Below, piece by piece: positions 24,164 to 32,647 of a stretch of DNA of 41,496 nt (positions are counted from its first letter, which is position 1; every line of letters starts with the position of its first letter). Made by a program: the position numbers and the translations under genes. The stretch comes from Pseudomonadota bacterium (GTDB lineage: Bacteria > Pseudomonadota > Gammaproteobacteria > Burkholderiales > Burkholderiaceae_C), in assembly GCA_021805825.1 (NCBI GenBank), contig JAJZEC010000035.1, positions 1-41,496 on the forward strand, in the 5' to 3' direction. The notes beneath the pieces were generated by a model, which had not been told where the DNA came from, ran no database searches, and saw only the letters and a program-made list of their open reading frames with translations.

Positions 24164-24940
24164 TCAAGGTTGAGCCGGCGGCCCGGGCGCCGTGGGAACT
24201 TCGGCCTGCATCGACTTCAGCAGGGCGATGCTGGGCGCGCGCTGCTGGCGCACCGCATGCGCTTCGAGGCGATGCAGCAGATCCACCAGCGAACCCATGT
24301 CCCGGGCATGGTGATCAAGAATATAGCGGCTGAGATCCTCGCGCAGCGTCAGACCGCGGGCGGCGGCCATGCGTGCCAGCACGCGCTGCTTGGCCGCGTC
24401 GTCCAGCGGATGCAGCCGCAGCCCGAGGCCCCAGGCGAGCCGGGTGCGCACATCCTCGCGCAGCGCCAGCGCCGCGGGAGCCTGGCTGGCCGTGGCGACA
24501 AAGGCGGCTCCGGCCTGGCGCGCGCTGTTGTACAAGCCGAACAGCCATTGCTGTTGCCATGCGCTGCAGGCGTCGACGTCGTCGACCGCGAGCAGCGCAT
24601 GGCGTCCGGCCTGAGCCACTTGCTCCAGCGCCGGCCAGTGCGAGGGCGCGCTGCGCGGCCCGAGCAGCCAGGTCGGCTGCGCGGCGGCCTGCGCGGCCGC
24701 GCAGGCCGCGCGCAGCAGATGGGTCTTGCCGCTGCCCGCCTCGCCCCACAGGCAGAGCATGCGCTCGGCGCCTTCGGCGCCGGCCAGCAGATCGCGCAGT
24801 GCGCGCAGGGCCATGGCGTTCGTCCCCACCTCGAAGTTGTCCAGCGTCGGCTCGTCGTGCCAATGCAAGGGCAACGGCAACTGGCGCGCCGCGGCATCGG
24901 CGACGGTGCCTGGGGGCTCGACAGCGGCGGGGTGCGTCAC
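24164..24940 (-). CDS. hda: DnaA-homologue Hda, regulator of replication initiation
   Basis: Hda with the loaded beta clamp stimulates DnaA-ATP hydrolysis to prevent re-initiation. The 258-residue protein has the clamp-binding motif QLPLPL near residue 22, AAA+ Walker A GEAGSGKTHLL, Walker B LLAVDDVD, a sensor-1 region FVATASQAP and the arginine-finger region VRTRLAWGL. It lacks the DnaA DNA-binding domain. No ATG exists before the conserved region; GTG at 24940 overlaps the AI-2E stop (GTGA), giving a ~20-residue extension before the clamp motif. Translational coupling to the membrane protein gene is likely. Confidence 0.93.
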   Translation of the reverse strand: MTHPAAVEPPGTVADAAARQLPLPLHWHDEPTLDNFEVGTNAMALRALRDLLAGAEGAERMLCLWGEAGSGKTHLLRAACAAAQAAAQPTWLLGPRSAPSHWPALEQVAQAGRHALLAVDDVDACSAWQQQWLFGLYNSARQAGAAFVATASQAPAALALREDVRTRLAWGLGLRLHPLDDAAKQRVLARMAAARGLTLREDLSRYILDHHARDMGSLVDLLHRLEAHAVRQQRAPSIALLKSMQAEVPTAPGPPAQP

Positions 24941-26082
24941 TGCAGATAAAGCGGGCTGCCCCGGTACCAGTGCAGCAGCCGGCGCGCCACGACCAGCAGC
25001 AGCGCACCAGCCGGCAGCGCCAGCAGCACGCCGACGAATCCGAACAGGTTGCCGAAGGCCAGCAGCAGGAAGATCACGAACAGCGGATGCAGCCCGATGC
25101 TGCTGCCCAGCAGCTTGGGTGTCAGGTAGGAGCTTTCCAGCACCTGCCCGATGCCATAGACCGCCGCCACCGCCCACAAGGCGTACAGGCTCTGGAACTG
25201 CAGCGCTCCGGCCAGCAGCGCGAGCAGCAGCCCGACGCCGAAGCCGAGGAAGGGCACGACCACGGCCAGGCCGGTGAACACACCGATGGGCACGGCCAGC
25301 TGGAAGCCCGCCAGGCGCAGCCCCACGGTGTAGAAGGCGGCCAGCAGCAGCATCACCAGCAACTGGCCGCGCAGGTAGCGTCCCAGTACCGCGTCGCATT
25401 CGTCGAGCAGCGAGCCCAGGCGCGCGCGCTGCGCCAGCGGCAGCAGCGCGAAGCCCCGGCGGACGAGGGCCTGCCAGTCGAGCAGCAGGTACAGGCTGAG
25501 CACCGGGATCAGTACCACGTCGGTCAGCACCGCCAGCAGCGTGCTGCCGCCGCTGCGCGCCGAGCTCAGCAGTTGCAGCACCCAGCGTTCGGGGTCGCCC
25601 GATACGCTGCGGCTGAGCAGTTGCCCGAGGGTGTCGAGGTCGACGTGCAGGTGCAGCCCCAGGTGGGCGGCACTGGCCTGCAGCCAGGTGTCGAGCTTGC
25701 CCATGAGCAGCGGAACCTGCTGCCGCAGTTGCGGCAGGGTGCTGCTGAGCACCGAAACGATCAGACTGCCGAGCGCGAGCAGCGCAATGCCCAGCAGCAC
25801 CAGCGCCAGCGTGCCGCCGATCAGCCGCGGAATGCGCCAGCCGGCCAGGCGCTCGACCACCGGTTGCAGCGCATAGGCGACGACCCAGGCCAGCAGGAAG
25901 GGGGTGAGCACCGAACGCAGCAGCCAGCCGAGCGCAAGCGCTGCGGCCAGAAGGCACAGCCAGGTCAGGCGGTTTCGGGTGCGTTCGGAAAGGGCCACGG
26001 GGAGAAAGGCGCGACGCCGGCGGCAGCGCCGGGTGGCGGCAAGCGTGCTGGGCACGCACCACGGCGCGCCGAAGACATCCAC
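24937..26082 (-). CDS. AI-2E family (PerM-like) transporter
   Basis: A polytopic membrane protein of 381 residues with about eight helices. The family layout is present: an N-terminal pair of helices ([38 protein letters not shown]), the long amphipathic region before [31 protein letters not shown], the [17 protein letters not shown] motif, and the terminal [29 protein letters not shown]. The transported substrate is unknown. Start 26082 gives an N-terminal Arg-rich extension; GTG at 25998 is a good alternative. It is divergent from purM and leads the hda-HAD-pcnB-folK operon. Confidence 0.9.
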   Translation of the reverse strand: MDVFGAPWCVPSTLAATRRCRRRRAFLPVALSERTRNRLTWLCLLAAALALGWLLRSVLTPFLLAWVVAYALQPVVERLAGWRIPRLIGGTLALVLLGIALLALGSLIVSVLSSTLPQLRQQVPLLMGKLDTWLQASAAHLGLHLHVDLDTLGQLLSRSVSGDPERWVLQLLSSARSGGSTLLAVLTDVVLIPVLSLYLLLDWQALVRRGFALLPLAQRARLGSLLDECDAVLGRYLRGQLLVMLLLAAFYTVGLRLAGFQLAVPIGVFTGLAVVVPFLGFGVGLLLALLAGALQFQSLYALWAVAAVYGIGQVLESSYLTPKLLGSSIGLHPLFVIFLLLAFGNLFGFVGVLLALPAGALLLVVARRLLHWYRGSPLYLQ

Positions 26083-26090
26083 GCGCGCCT

Positions 26091-26115
26091 CTACAATGTC
26101 CAGCGCCTATTGTAG
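26091..26115. promoter_or_regulatory. Inverted repeat in the AI-2E / purM divergent promoter
   Basis: CTACAAT (26091-26097) and ATTGTAG (26109-26115) form a perfect 7-base inverted repeat with an 11-base spacer in the 80-base divergent gap. Each arm contains TACAAT, a five-of-six match to a -10 box, one on each strand, so the two promoters may overlap symmetrically. -35 boxes are not convincing. Confidence 0.45.
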
Positions 26116-26162
26116 GCGTCGGCCGGCGGCCCGCCCGCCGGCCCCGAATCCCGCAGCGCTCC

Positions 26163-27215
26163 ATGTCCTCCGAACCCGCCTCCCCCCCCAGCCGGCTGAG
26201 CTACCGTGACGCCGGGGTCGACATCGACGCCGGCGATGCCCTCGTCGACGCCATCAAGCCCCTGGCCGCGCGCACCCTGCGCGAAGGCGTGCTGGCCGGA
26301 ATCGGCGGCTTCGGCGCCTTGTTCGAGTTGCCGCGGCGCTACCGCGAACCGGTGCTGGTCTCCGGTACCGACGGCGTGGGCACCAAGCTGCGGCTGGCCT
26401 TCGACTGGGGGCGCCACGACACCGTGGGCATCGACCTCGTGGCCATGAGCGTCAACGACGTCCTGGTGCAGGGTGCCGAACCGCTGTTCTTCCTCGATTA
26501 TTTCGCCTGCGGCAAGCTGGAGGTCGGCGTCGCGGCGCGCGTCGTCGGCGGCATCGCGGAGGGCTGCTCGATCGCCGGCTGCGCGCTGATCGGGGGCGAA
26601 ACCGCGGAAATGCCCGGCATGTATCCCGATGGTGAATACGACCTCGCCGGTTTCTGTGTCGGCGCGGCGGAGAAGTCGCGGCTGATCAGCGGCGGCCGCA
26701 CGCGCGCTGGCGACGTCGTCCTCGGGCTGGAGTCCAGCGGGGTGCATTCGAACGGCTATTCGCTGGTGCGCCGGATTCTCGACCGCGCGCAGCAACGCCT
26801 GCCGCAGCAACTCGACGGCATGGCGTTTCGCGACGCCCTGATGATGCCCACGCGCATCTATTGCAGGCCGGTCCTGGACTTGTTGCGCGACACCGAGGTG
26901 CGGGCGATGGCCCACATCACCGGAGGCGGGCTGCTGGAGAACATCCCGCGTGTGCTGCCCGAGGGCCTGCAATGCGTGCTCGAGCAGGGCTCCTGGCGGC
27001 GATCGGAGGTGTTCGACTGGCTGCAGGCCGAAGGAAACATCGATTCCCACGAAATGTTCCGCACCTTCAATTGCGGAATCGGGTATGTGCTGGTGCTCGC
27101 AGCCGAGCATGCCGATGCCGCTCGAGGCCGACTGCGGCAGGCCGGCGAAAGCTGCGAGATCATCGGCCATATCGCCGCGCGCGGGGCCGGCGAGGCCGCG
27201 GTGGTCGTGCGCTGA
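26163..27215 (+). CDS. purM: Phosphoribosylformylglycinamidine cyclo-ligase
   Basis: PurM makes AIR from FGAM in purine synthesis. The 350-residue protein begins [17 protein letters not shown], with [14 protein letters not shown], the ATP-binding region [56 protein letters not shown] and [17 protein letters not shown]. All match the family along its full length. It is divergent from the AI-2E-hda operon, the usual arrangement in beta-proteobacteria, and convergent with murJ. No recognisable purine riboswitch or PurR box. Confidence 0.98.
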   Translation: MSSEPASPPSRLSYRDAGVDIDAGDALVDAIKPLAARTLREGVLAGIGGFGALFELPRRYREPVLVSGTDGVGTKLRLAFDWGRHDTVGIDLVAMSVNDVLVQGAEPLFFLDYFACGKLEVGVAARVVGGIAEGCSIAGCALIGGETAEMPGMYPDGEYDLAGFCVGAAEKSRLISGGRTRAGDVVLGLESSGVHSNGYSLVRRILDRAQQRLPQQLDGMAFRDALMMPTRIYCRPVLDLLRDTEVRAMAHITGGGLLENIPRVLPEGLQCVLEQGSWRRSEVFDWLQAEGNIDSHEMFRTFNCGIGYVLVLAAEHADAARGRLRQAGESCEIIGHIAARGAGEAAVVVR

Positions 27216-27244
27216 GGCGCGTGCCGCGCCTCCTGCCTTGCGTG

Positions 27245-27265
27245 TGCGCGCCGCTGGAGCGCGCA
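27245..27265. terminator. Hairpin between convergent purM and murJ
   Basis: TGCGCGC (27245-27251) pairs with GCGCGCA (27259-27265) around a 7-base loop in the 60-base gap between the two stops. There is no T tract, so it is at best a weak bidirectional terminator. Confidence 0.35.
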
Positions 27266-27275
27266 GGGGTTCGAA

Positions 27276-28823
27276 CTACTCGTGGTGCAGGAACTGCCTT
27301 GGGCGCAATCCGAGCAGCGCCAGGGTGCCCAGGTAGGCCAGCGCCGCCGCCAGCAGCAACGCGAAGGCCGCGCCCAGGCGCTCCAGCCGGGGGTAGGAGC
27401 CCTGCCAATCCAGCCACGGCAGTTGCAGTGCGCCCCAGCCGAGGATCAGCGCCAGCGGCAGTTGCGCCGCCAGCACCCGCCCGGCAAAGGCGCCCCAGCC
27501 GGCGCGGGGGCGGAAGCTCCCGCGGCGCCACAGCCCGTGCAGCAGCAGGCAGGCGTTGAGCAGCGCGCCGCAGGAAATCGCCAGCGCGAGCCCGGCGTGC
27601 TGCAGCCGCGGCACGAAGACCAGATTGAGCAACTGGGTGCACACCAGCACGATGATGGCCATCTTCACCGGGGTGCGAATGTCCTGGCGGGCGTAGAAGC
27701 CGGGGGCGAGGATCTTCACCGCGATCAGGCCCAGCACGCCGACGCCGTAGGCGCGCAGCGCGCGCGTCGTCTGTTCCACGTCGGCAGCGTTGAAATGCCC
27801 GTAGTTGAACAGGATGGCCACCAGCGGGGTGGCGAACAGTCCGAGCGCGATGGCTGCGGGCAGCGCCAGCAGCAGACACAGCCGCAGGCCCCAGTCGAGC
27901 AGTGAGCTGTAGTGCATGGCGTCGGCGCTGGCATGCGCGCGCGACAGGCTGGGCAGCAGCACCGAACCCAGCGCCACCCCCAGCAGCGCGGTGGGGAATT
28001 CCATCAGGCGGTCGGCGTAGGCCAGCCACGAAACGCTGCCGGGTTGCAGGTGGGAGGCAATCTGCGTATTGATGACCAGCGACACCTGCGCCACCGAAAC
28101 GGCCAGGCTTGCCGGGAGCATCTGCTGCACGACCCGGCGCACGCCCGGGGAGCGCCAGGCGGCGAAGAAGTCCAGGTGCAGCCTGGGCAGCACCGCATGG
28201 CGCCGCAGCGCCGGAATCTGCACCGCCAGTTGCAACAGGCCGCCGATCACCACGCCGACCGCCAGCGCGTACACCGGCGGGTGCATCGTCGAGTGCAGCA
28301 GGATCGCCGTGGCGATCACGCTCAGGTTGAGCAGCGCCGGGGTCAGCGATGGAACCGTGAAATGCTTCCAGGTGTTGAGGATCCCCGCCGAAAGCGCCAC
28401 CAGGGAGATGATGCCGGCGTAGGGGAACATCAGGCGCGTCATCCAGGTCGCCGCGTCAAAGGCCTTGGGGTGCAGGCCGGAGGCCGTCAGCAGCACCAGC
28501 AGCGGCGCGCCCAGCACCCCGAGCAGGCTGACGCCGGCGAGGATCCAGGCCAACGCGGTGGCCACGTCGTCGATCAGGCGCTGGTTGTCCTGCGCGCTGT
28601 CGCGCGCGCGCGACGCTGCCAGGATGGGGATGAAGGCCTGCGAGAAGGCGCCTTCGGCGAACAGCCTGCGCAGCAGGTTGGGCAGCCGGAAGGCCACGTT
28701 GAAGGCGTCGGTCCAGGCGCTGGCGCCGAAGTAGCGGGCGATCAGCACCTCACGCGCCAGGCCGGTGATGCGCGACACCAGGGTCAGCAGGGAGACGGTG
28801 TAGGCGGCGCGCAGCAGGTTCAC
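27276..28823 (-). CDS. murJ: Lipid II flippase MurJ
   Basis: MurJ (MviN) flips lipid II across the inner membrane for peptidoglycan synthesis. With about 515 residues and ~14 helices, it starts VNLLRAAYTVSLLTLVSRITGLAREVLIARYFGASAWTDAFNVAFRLPNLLRRLFAEGAFSQAFIP-type sequence (residues described in part), with the essential arginines of that region present. The GTG at 28823 is chosen because conserved MurJ sequence begins there; an in-frame TTG 33 bases upstream is possible. A perfect TATAAT ends only 7 bases before the GTG, so the mRNA may be leaderless. It is divergent from rpsT. Confidence 0.95.
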   Translation of the reverse strand: MNLLRAAYTVSLLTLVSRITGLAREVLIARYFGASAWTDAFNVAFRLPNLLRRLFAEGAFSQAFIPILAASRARDSAQDNQRLIDDVATALAWILAGVSLLGVLGAPLLVLLTASGLHPKAFDAATWMTRLMFPYAGIISLVALSAGILNTWKHFTVPSLTPALLNLSVIATAILLHSTMHPPVYALAVGVVIGGLLQLAVQIPALRRHAVLPRLHLDFFAAWRSPGVRRVVQQMLPASLAVSVAQVSLVINTQIASHLQPGSVSWLAYADRLMEFPTALLGVALGSVLLPSLSRAHASADAMHYSSLLDWGLRLCLLLALPAAIALGLFATPLVAILFNYGHFNAADVEQTTRALRAYGVGVLGLIAVKILAPGFYARQDIRTPVKMAIIVLVCTQLLNLVFVPRLQHAGLALAISCGALLNACLLLHGLWRRGSFRPRAGWGAFAGRVLAAQLPLALILGWGALQLPWLDWQGSYPRLERLGAAFALLLAAALAYLGTLALLGLRPRQFLHHE

Positions 28824-28830
28824 CGCCGGG

Positions 28831-28836
28831 ATTATA
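28831..28836 (-). promoter_or_regulatory. -10 box immediately upstream of murJ
   Basis: TATAAT on the minus strand is followed by seven bases and then the GTG start. A TTGCCA lies upstream (28851-28856), but at only 14 bases it is too close for an ideal -35. The transcript would start at or next to the start codon. Confidence 0.5.
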
Positions 28837-28921
28837 GGAAGAAGAAGACGTGGCAACGCCGGAGGGGCTCCGGGTCGGGACTTGTTTCAGAGGGGCTCCT
28901 GGGCGCCACGCCCGCCGCGCT

Positions 28922-28949
28922 TTGCGCTGGGACGCACTGGCGCTATACT
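28922..28949 (+). promoter_or_regulatory. rpsT promoter
   Basis: TTGCGC (28922-28927) and TATACT (28944-28949) are spaced by 16 bases and placed to start transcription near 28956, about 26 bases before the rpsT ATG. Confidence 0.6.
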
Positions 28950-28981
28950 GGAAATTTTCCGGATTTTCAGAAGGCATTCCC

Positions 28982-29278
28982 ATGGCGACATCCGCGCAAG
29001 CGAAAAAGAAAAGTGCCCGCACGCCCTCCGGGCGCAAGCGCGCGCGTCAGGACATCAAGCTGAACGCCGCGAACTCGGCGATGCGTTCGCGTTTTCGCAC
29101 CGCGGTGAAGTCGGTGCGCAAGGCGATCGCCGCCGGCGACCAGGCGCGCGCGGCCGAGGCCTTCAAGGCCGCGGTTCCGGTGCTCGATTCGATTGCCCGC
29201 AAGGGCCTGTTCCACCCGAACAAGGCGGCACGCGACAAGAGCCGCCTGAATGCGGCGCTGAAGGCGATGGCCGGCTGA
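28982..29278 (+). CDS. rpsT: 30S ribosomal protein bS20
   Basis: The 98-residue, lysine/arginine/alanine-rich helical protein is bS20: [47 protein letters not shown], and [27 protein letters not shown] are diagnostic. It is ~10 residues longer than the E. coli protein at the N-terminal side and in the middle, as usual in Burkholderiales. A single-gene transcript with its own promoter and two terminators in a row. Confidence 0.98.
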   Translation: MATSAQAKKKSARTPSGRKRARQDIKLNAANSAMRSRFRTAVKSVRKAIAAGDQARAAEAFKAAVPVLDSIARKGLFHPNKAARDKSRLNAALKAMAG

Positions 29279-29298
29279 GCGTGGCTCGCTGAAACCGC

Positions 29299-29323
29299 GC
29301 CCGCTTCAGGCGGGCCGCTTTGT
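29299..29323 (+). terminator. First terminator after rpsT
   Basis: GCCCGC (29299-29304) pairs with GCGGGC (29310-29315) around TTCAG; CGCTTTGTTT follows. It starts 20 bases after the stop codon. Confidence 0.7.
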
Positions 29324-29357
29324 TTCGCAGGTCCGCCACAGTCGGGCCGCTGGTCGG

Positions 29358-29382
29358 AAGGCCCGCCTGAGGCGGGCCTTTT
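29358..29382 (+). terminator. Second terminator after rpsT
   Basis: A perfect 10-base stem, AAGGCCCGCC (29358-29367) with GGCGGGCCTT (29371-29380), TGA loop, then TTTT in total. It repeats the core of the first hairpin and insulates rpsT from argD, whose -10 box begins only 26 bases downstream. Confidence 0.85.
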
Positions 29383-29407
29383 GCATCAGCCGCCGCTGGC
29401 GCCTTCC

Positions 29408-29413
29408 TATAAT
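29408..29413 (+). promoter_or_regulatory. -10 box of the argD promoter
   Basis: A perfect TATAAT, 84 bases before the argD ATG and just after the rpsT terminator. No good -35 at standard spacing (TTGCAT at 29381 is 21 bases away). No ArgR box was recognised. Confidence 0.55.
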
Positions 29414-29496
29414 CGTCGATCCTGCGCGGCCCGCTGCGCCCGCGGCTTGTGCGCCGTCGCGCAGCGCGTCGTCGAACCCCTTGCGAGGAAGCACCG

Positions 29497-30675
29497 ATGC
29501 CCGGCCACCTGATGCAGAACTATTCCCGCCAGCCGCTGGCGCTCAGCCACGGGCAGGGCGTGTGGGTCTGGGATACCGAAGGCAGGCGCTACCTCGACGG
29601 GCTCGGCGGAATCGCGGTGAATACTGTCGGGCACGCGCACCCTCGGCTGGTGGCTGCGCTGCGCGACCAGGTCGGGCGCCTGATCCACTGTTCGAACGTC
29701 TACCAGATTCCCCTGCAGGAACAACTGGCGGATCGGCTGTGCGCGCTCACCGGGGCCGGCCGCGCCTTCTTCTGCAACTCCGGGCTCGAGGCCAACGAGG
29801 CGGCGATCAAGCTTGCGCGCCTGTGGGGACATGCCCGCGGTGCCGCCGTGCCGCGCATCGTGGTGTTCGAGGGGGCCTTCCACGGCCGCTCGCTGGCCAC
29901 GCTGTCGGCCACCGGCAATCCCAAGGTGCAGAAGGGCTTCGAGCCGCTGGTCGAGGGTTTCGTGCGCGTGCCGCTGAATGACCGCGAAGCGCTGGAGCGC
30001 GCGGCGGCCGGGCATGCCGACATCTGTGCCGTGTTCATCGAGGCCATTCAGGGCGAGGGGGGCATACGGCCGGCGCATCCGGACTACCTGCGCTGGCTGC
30101 GCGAGCTGTGCGACCGCCAGCACTGGCTGCTCATGATCGACGAGGTGCAATGCGGCATGGGGCGCACCGGGCGCTGGCTGGCCCACCAATGGGCGCAGGT
30201 GCGTCCGGACGTGGTTGCGCTGGCCAAGGGTCTGGCCTCGGGGGTGCCGATCGGCGCGCTGCTCGGCTATGGTGCCGCGGCGGAGGTGTTCGGCCCCGGG
30301 CAGCATGGCAGCACCTTCGGCGGTAACCCGCTGGCCTGCCGGGCCGCGCTGGAGACCCTGGCCATCGTCGAGGACGAAGGTCTGCTGGACAACGCGGCCC
30401 GCGTCGGCGGCTGGATGCTGCAGCAACTTCGCGAGCGCCTCGGCGGGCTGCCTGGGGTCGTCGAGGTGCGCGGCAGCGGGCTGATGATCGGCATCGAGCT
30501 CGACCGCGCCTGCGGCGAGCTCGTCGGCCAGGCGCAGCAGCAGGGGCTGCTGATCAATGTCACCCACGAGCGGGTCATCCGGCTGCTGCCGGCGCTGGTG
30601 CTGCGCCAGGAGGAGGCCGAGCAACTGCTGGCGCTGCTGGTGCCGCTGGTGCAGCGCTTCGTCGGCGTTGCCTGA
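29497..30675 (+). CDS. argD: Acetylornithine aminotransferase
   Basis: ArgD is a PLP-dependent class III aminotransferase that makes N-acetylornithine in arginine synthesis and can also serve lysine synthesis. The 392-residue protein has YLDGLGGIAVNTVGHAHP, FFCNSGLEANEAAIKLAR, FEGAFHGRSLATLSATGNPK, the cofactor Asp in LLMIDEVQCGMGRTG, and the PLP lysine in ALAKGLASGVPIGA, followed by HGSTFGGNPLACRAALE. Start 29497 has GAGGAA six bases upstream. The next gene is argF, 44 bases on, forming an arginine operon. Closely related acetylornithine/succinylornithine enzymes cannot be excluded by sequence alone. Confidence 0.94.
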   Translation: MPGHLMQNYSRQPLALSHGQGVWVWDTEGRRYLDGLGGIAVNTVGHAHPRLVAALRDQVGRLIHCSNVYQIPLQEQLADRLCALTGAGRAFFCNSGLEANEAAIKLARLWGHARGAAVPRIVVFEGAFHGRSLATLSATGNPKVQKGFEPLVEGFVRVPLNDREALERAAAGHADICAVFIEAIQGEGGIRPAHPDYLRWLRELCDRQHWLLMIDEVQCGMGRTGRWLAHQWAQVRPDVVALAKGLASGVPIGALLGYGAAAEVFGPGQHGSTFGGNPLACRAALETLAIVEDEGLLDNAARVGGWMLQQLRERLGGLPGVVEVRGSGLMIGIELDRACGELVGQAQQQGLLINVTHERVIRLLPALVLRQEEAEQLLALLVPLVQRFVGVA

Positions 30676-30719
30676 GGCGCCGTGGCGCCACCCGCATCCC
30701 CTCCCTCCAGGCCGCCGCC

Positions 30720-31661
30720 ATGAATCCCATCCAACCGCGTCACTACCTGCAGTTCCGCGACCTGTCGCGCGACGAGTACCAGTACCTGTTCCGTCGCAGC
30801 GCCCTGATCAAGAAGCGTTTCAAGCAGTACCAGGTGCACCAGCCGCTGGTCGATCGTACGCTGGCGATGATCTTCGAGAAGCACTCGACGCGTACCCGGC
30901 TGAGCTTCGAGGCCGGCATGCACCAGCTCGGTGGCGCGGCCATCTACATCAATACCCGCGACAGCCAGCTCGGCCGCGGCGAGCCGATCGAGGACGCGGC
31001 GCAGGTGTTCTCCCGCATGGTCGACCTGGTGATGATCCGCACCTTCGGGCAGGACATCGTCGAGCGCTTTGCGGCGCATTCGCGGGTTCCGGTGATCAAT
31101 GGTCTGACCAATGAATTCCACCCCTGCCAGGTGCTGGCCGACGTGTTCACCTACATCGAGCACCGCGGCGAGATCGCCGGCAAGGTGGTGGCGTGGATCG
31201 GCGACGCCAACAACATGCTCTACACCTGGCTGCAGGCGGCGGCCATCCTGGGCTTCCGGGTGCATTTCAGCGGTCCCGCGGGCTACGGGGTGGATCTGCA
31301 ACGCCCCGGCTACGCCGTCAGCGAGGCCGAGCAGCAGTGCCTGCGCTGTTTCGACGATCCGCTGCAGGCCTGCGAAGGTGTGCATCTGGTGACCACCGAT
31401 GTGTGGACCAGCATGGGCTACGAGGCGGAGAACGCGCAGCGTCTGCGGGCCTTCCAGGGCTTCATGGTCGACCAGCGCATGATGCGCGCAGCCGACCCGC
31501 GCGCGCTGTTCATGCACTGCCTCCCCGCGCATCGCGGAGAGGAGGTGCAGGCGGAGGTCATCGACGGTGCGCAGAGCGTGGTGTGGGACGAGGCCGAGAA
31601 TCGCCTGCATGTGCAGAAGGCGCTGATGGAGTTCATGCTGCTGGGCCGGCTTCCCGACTGA
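30720..31661 (+). CDS. argF: Ornithine carbamoyltransferase
   Basis: ArgF carbamoylates ornithine to citrulline. The 313-residue protein has the carbamoyl-phosphate site motif STRTRLSFEAGMHQLGG, the HPCQVLADVFTYIEH motif, the ornithine-side SMGYEAE region and the catalytic Cys in FMHCLPAHRGEEV. The N-terminus (HYLQFRDLSRDEYQYLF) matches beta-proteobacterial OTCases. It directly follows argD. A 14-base palindrome GGGCCGT/ACGGCCC at 31666-31679 lies between its stop and the convergent rsgA stop and may help end both transcripts. Confidence 0.97.
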   Translation: MNPIQPRHYLQFRDLSRDEYQYLFRRSALIKKRFKQYQVHQPLVDRTLAMIFEKHSTRTRLSFEAGMHQLGGAAIYINTRDSQLGRGEPIEDAAQVFSRMVDLVMIRTFGQDIVERFAAHSRVPVINGLTNEFHPCQVLADVFTYIEHRGEIAGKVVAWIGDANNMLYTWLQAAAILGFRVHFSGPAGYGVDLQRPGYAVSEAEQQCLRCFDDPLQACEGVHLVTTDVWTSMGYEAENAQRLRAFQGFMVDQRMMRAADPRALFMHCLPAHRGEEVQAEVIDGAQSVVWDEAENRLHVQKALMEFMLLGRLPD

Positions 31662-31694
31662 GCCGGGGCCGTACGGCCCGCGGCGGCTGGCGCC

Positions 31695-32633
31695 TCAGGC
31701 CTTCGGGTGGCGCTGCGCCTGCAGCAGTTCCTGCAGGATCCGCAGGTACAGCGCGTAGCGCTCGCCGTCGATCTCCCCGCGGGCCACCGCATCGCGCACC
31801 GCGCAACCCGGCTCCTCGCGGTGGGTGCAGTTGTGGAAGCGGCAGCTGCCGTTGCGCAGCGCCAGTTCCGGCAGCGCGTGCTGCAGCTGGCTGACGCTGA
31901 GGTGGTTCAACCCGAAGGCCTGGAATCCGGGGGAATCGAGCAGCGCGCTGCCGTCGGGCAGCCCGGGAATCGGCCACAGGCGGGTGCTGGTGGTGGTGTG
32001 CCGCCCGCTGTCCAGCGCCCGGCTGATGTCGCCGGTCCGCGCATGCAGCCCGGGAATCAGGGCATTCGCCAGGGTCGACTTGCCTACTCCGGAGGCTCCG
32101 ATCAGCAGGCTGCTGCGCTCCTGCAGCCAGGGCAGCAACTGCTCCACGGCCTGCCGCGGCTGCGCGGCGGCGGAGACCTCCAGCAAGGGGTAGCCGCAGT
32201 CGCGCAGCGGCTGCAGGCGCCGCAGCAGCGCCTGCGTGGCCGGCAGTTCGCACTTGTTGAGCACCACCAGCGCCTGCAGATCCTGCGCGCTGGCGGCAAC
32301 CAGCGCGCGACCCACGAGTTCCAGGTTGGGCGCCGGTTCGGCCGCGGTGACCACCAGCAGCAGGTCGAGGTTGGCGGCGAACACCTTGCTGCGCCAGGCA
32401 TCCTCCCGCCACAGGGCGTTGCGCCGCGGCAGGACGCGCTCGATGGTGGCCGGGTCGCCGGGCTGGAGCATCACCCAGTCGCCGCAGGCCACGTCGCTGC
32501 GTCTGCCCCGCACGATGCAGGCCCGGGGTTCCGCGCCGCCGTCGTCGGCCAGGAAGTGGCGCCCGAAGGCGGCGACCACGCGCGCGCGCAGCACAGGCTG
32601 CGCGGCCTCGACTGGCTGCGGGCGGCGGGCCAT
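31695..32633 (-). CDS. rsgA: Ribosome small-subunit GTPase RsgA
   Basis: RsgA (YjeQ) is a circularly permuted GTPase acting in late 30S assembly. The 312-residue protein has an N-terminal OB-fold ([22 protein letters not shown]), the permuted G motifs VVLNKCEL (G4), [14 protein letters not shown] (G1), TTSTRLW (G2 region) and [12 protein letters not shown] (G3), and the zinc knuckle [16 protein letters not shown] near residue 275. ATG at 32633 follows the M48 gene stop by 14 bases, so both may share a transcript. Confidence 0.96.
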   Translation of the reverse strand: MARRPQPVEAAQPVLRARVVAAFGRHFLADDGGAEPRACIVRGRRSDVACGDWVMLQPGDPATIERVLPRRNALWREDAWRSKVFAANLDLLLVVTAAEPAPNLELVGRALVAASAQDLQALVVLNKCELPATQALLRRLQPLRDCGYPLLEVSAAAQPRQAVEQLLPWLQERSSLLIGASGVGKSTLANALIPGLHARTGDISRALDSGRHTTTSTRLWPIPGLPDGSALLDSPGFQAFGLNHLSVSQLQHALPELALRNGSCRFHNCTHREEPGCAVRDAVARGEIDGERYALYLRILQELLQAQRHPKA

Positions 32634-32647
32634 GGCCGGGGCGCGGC

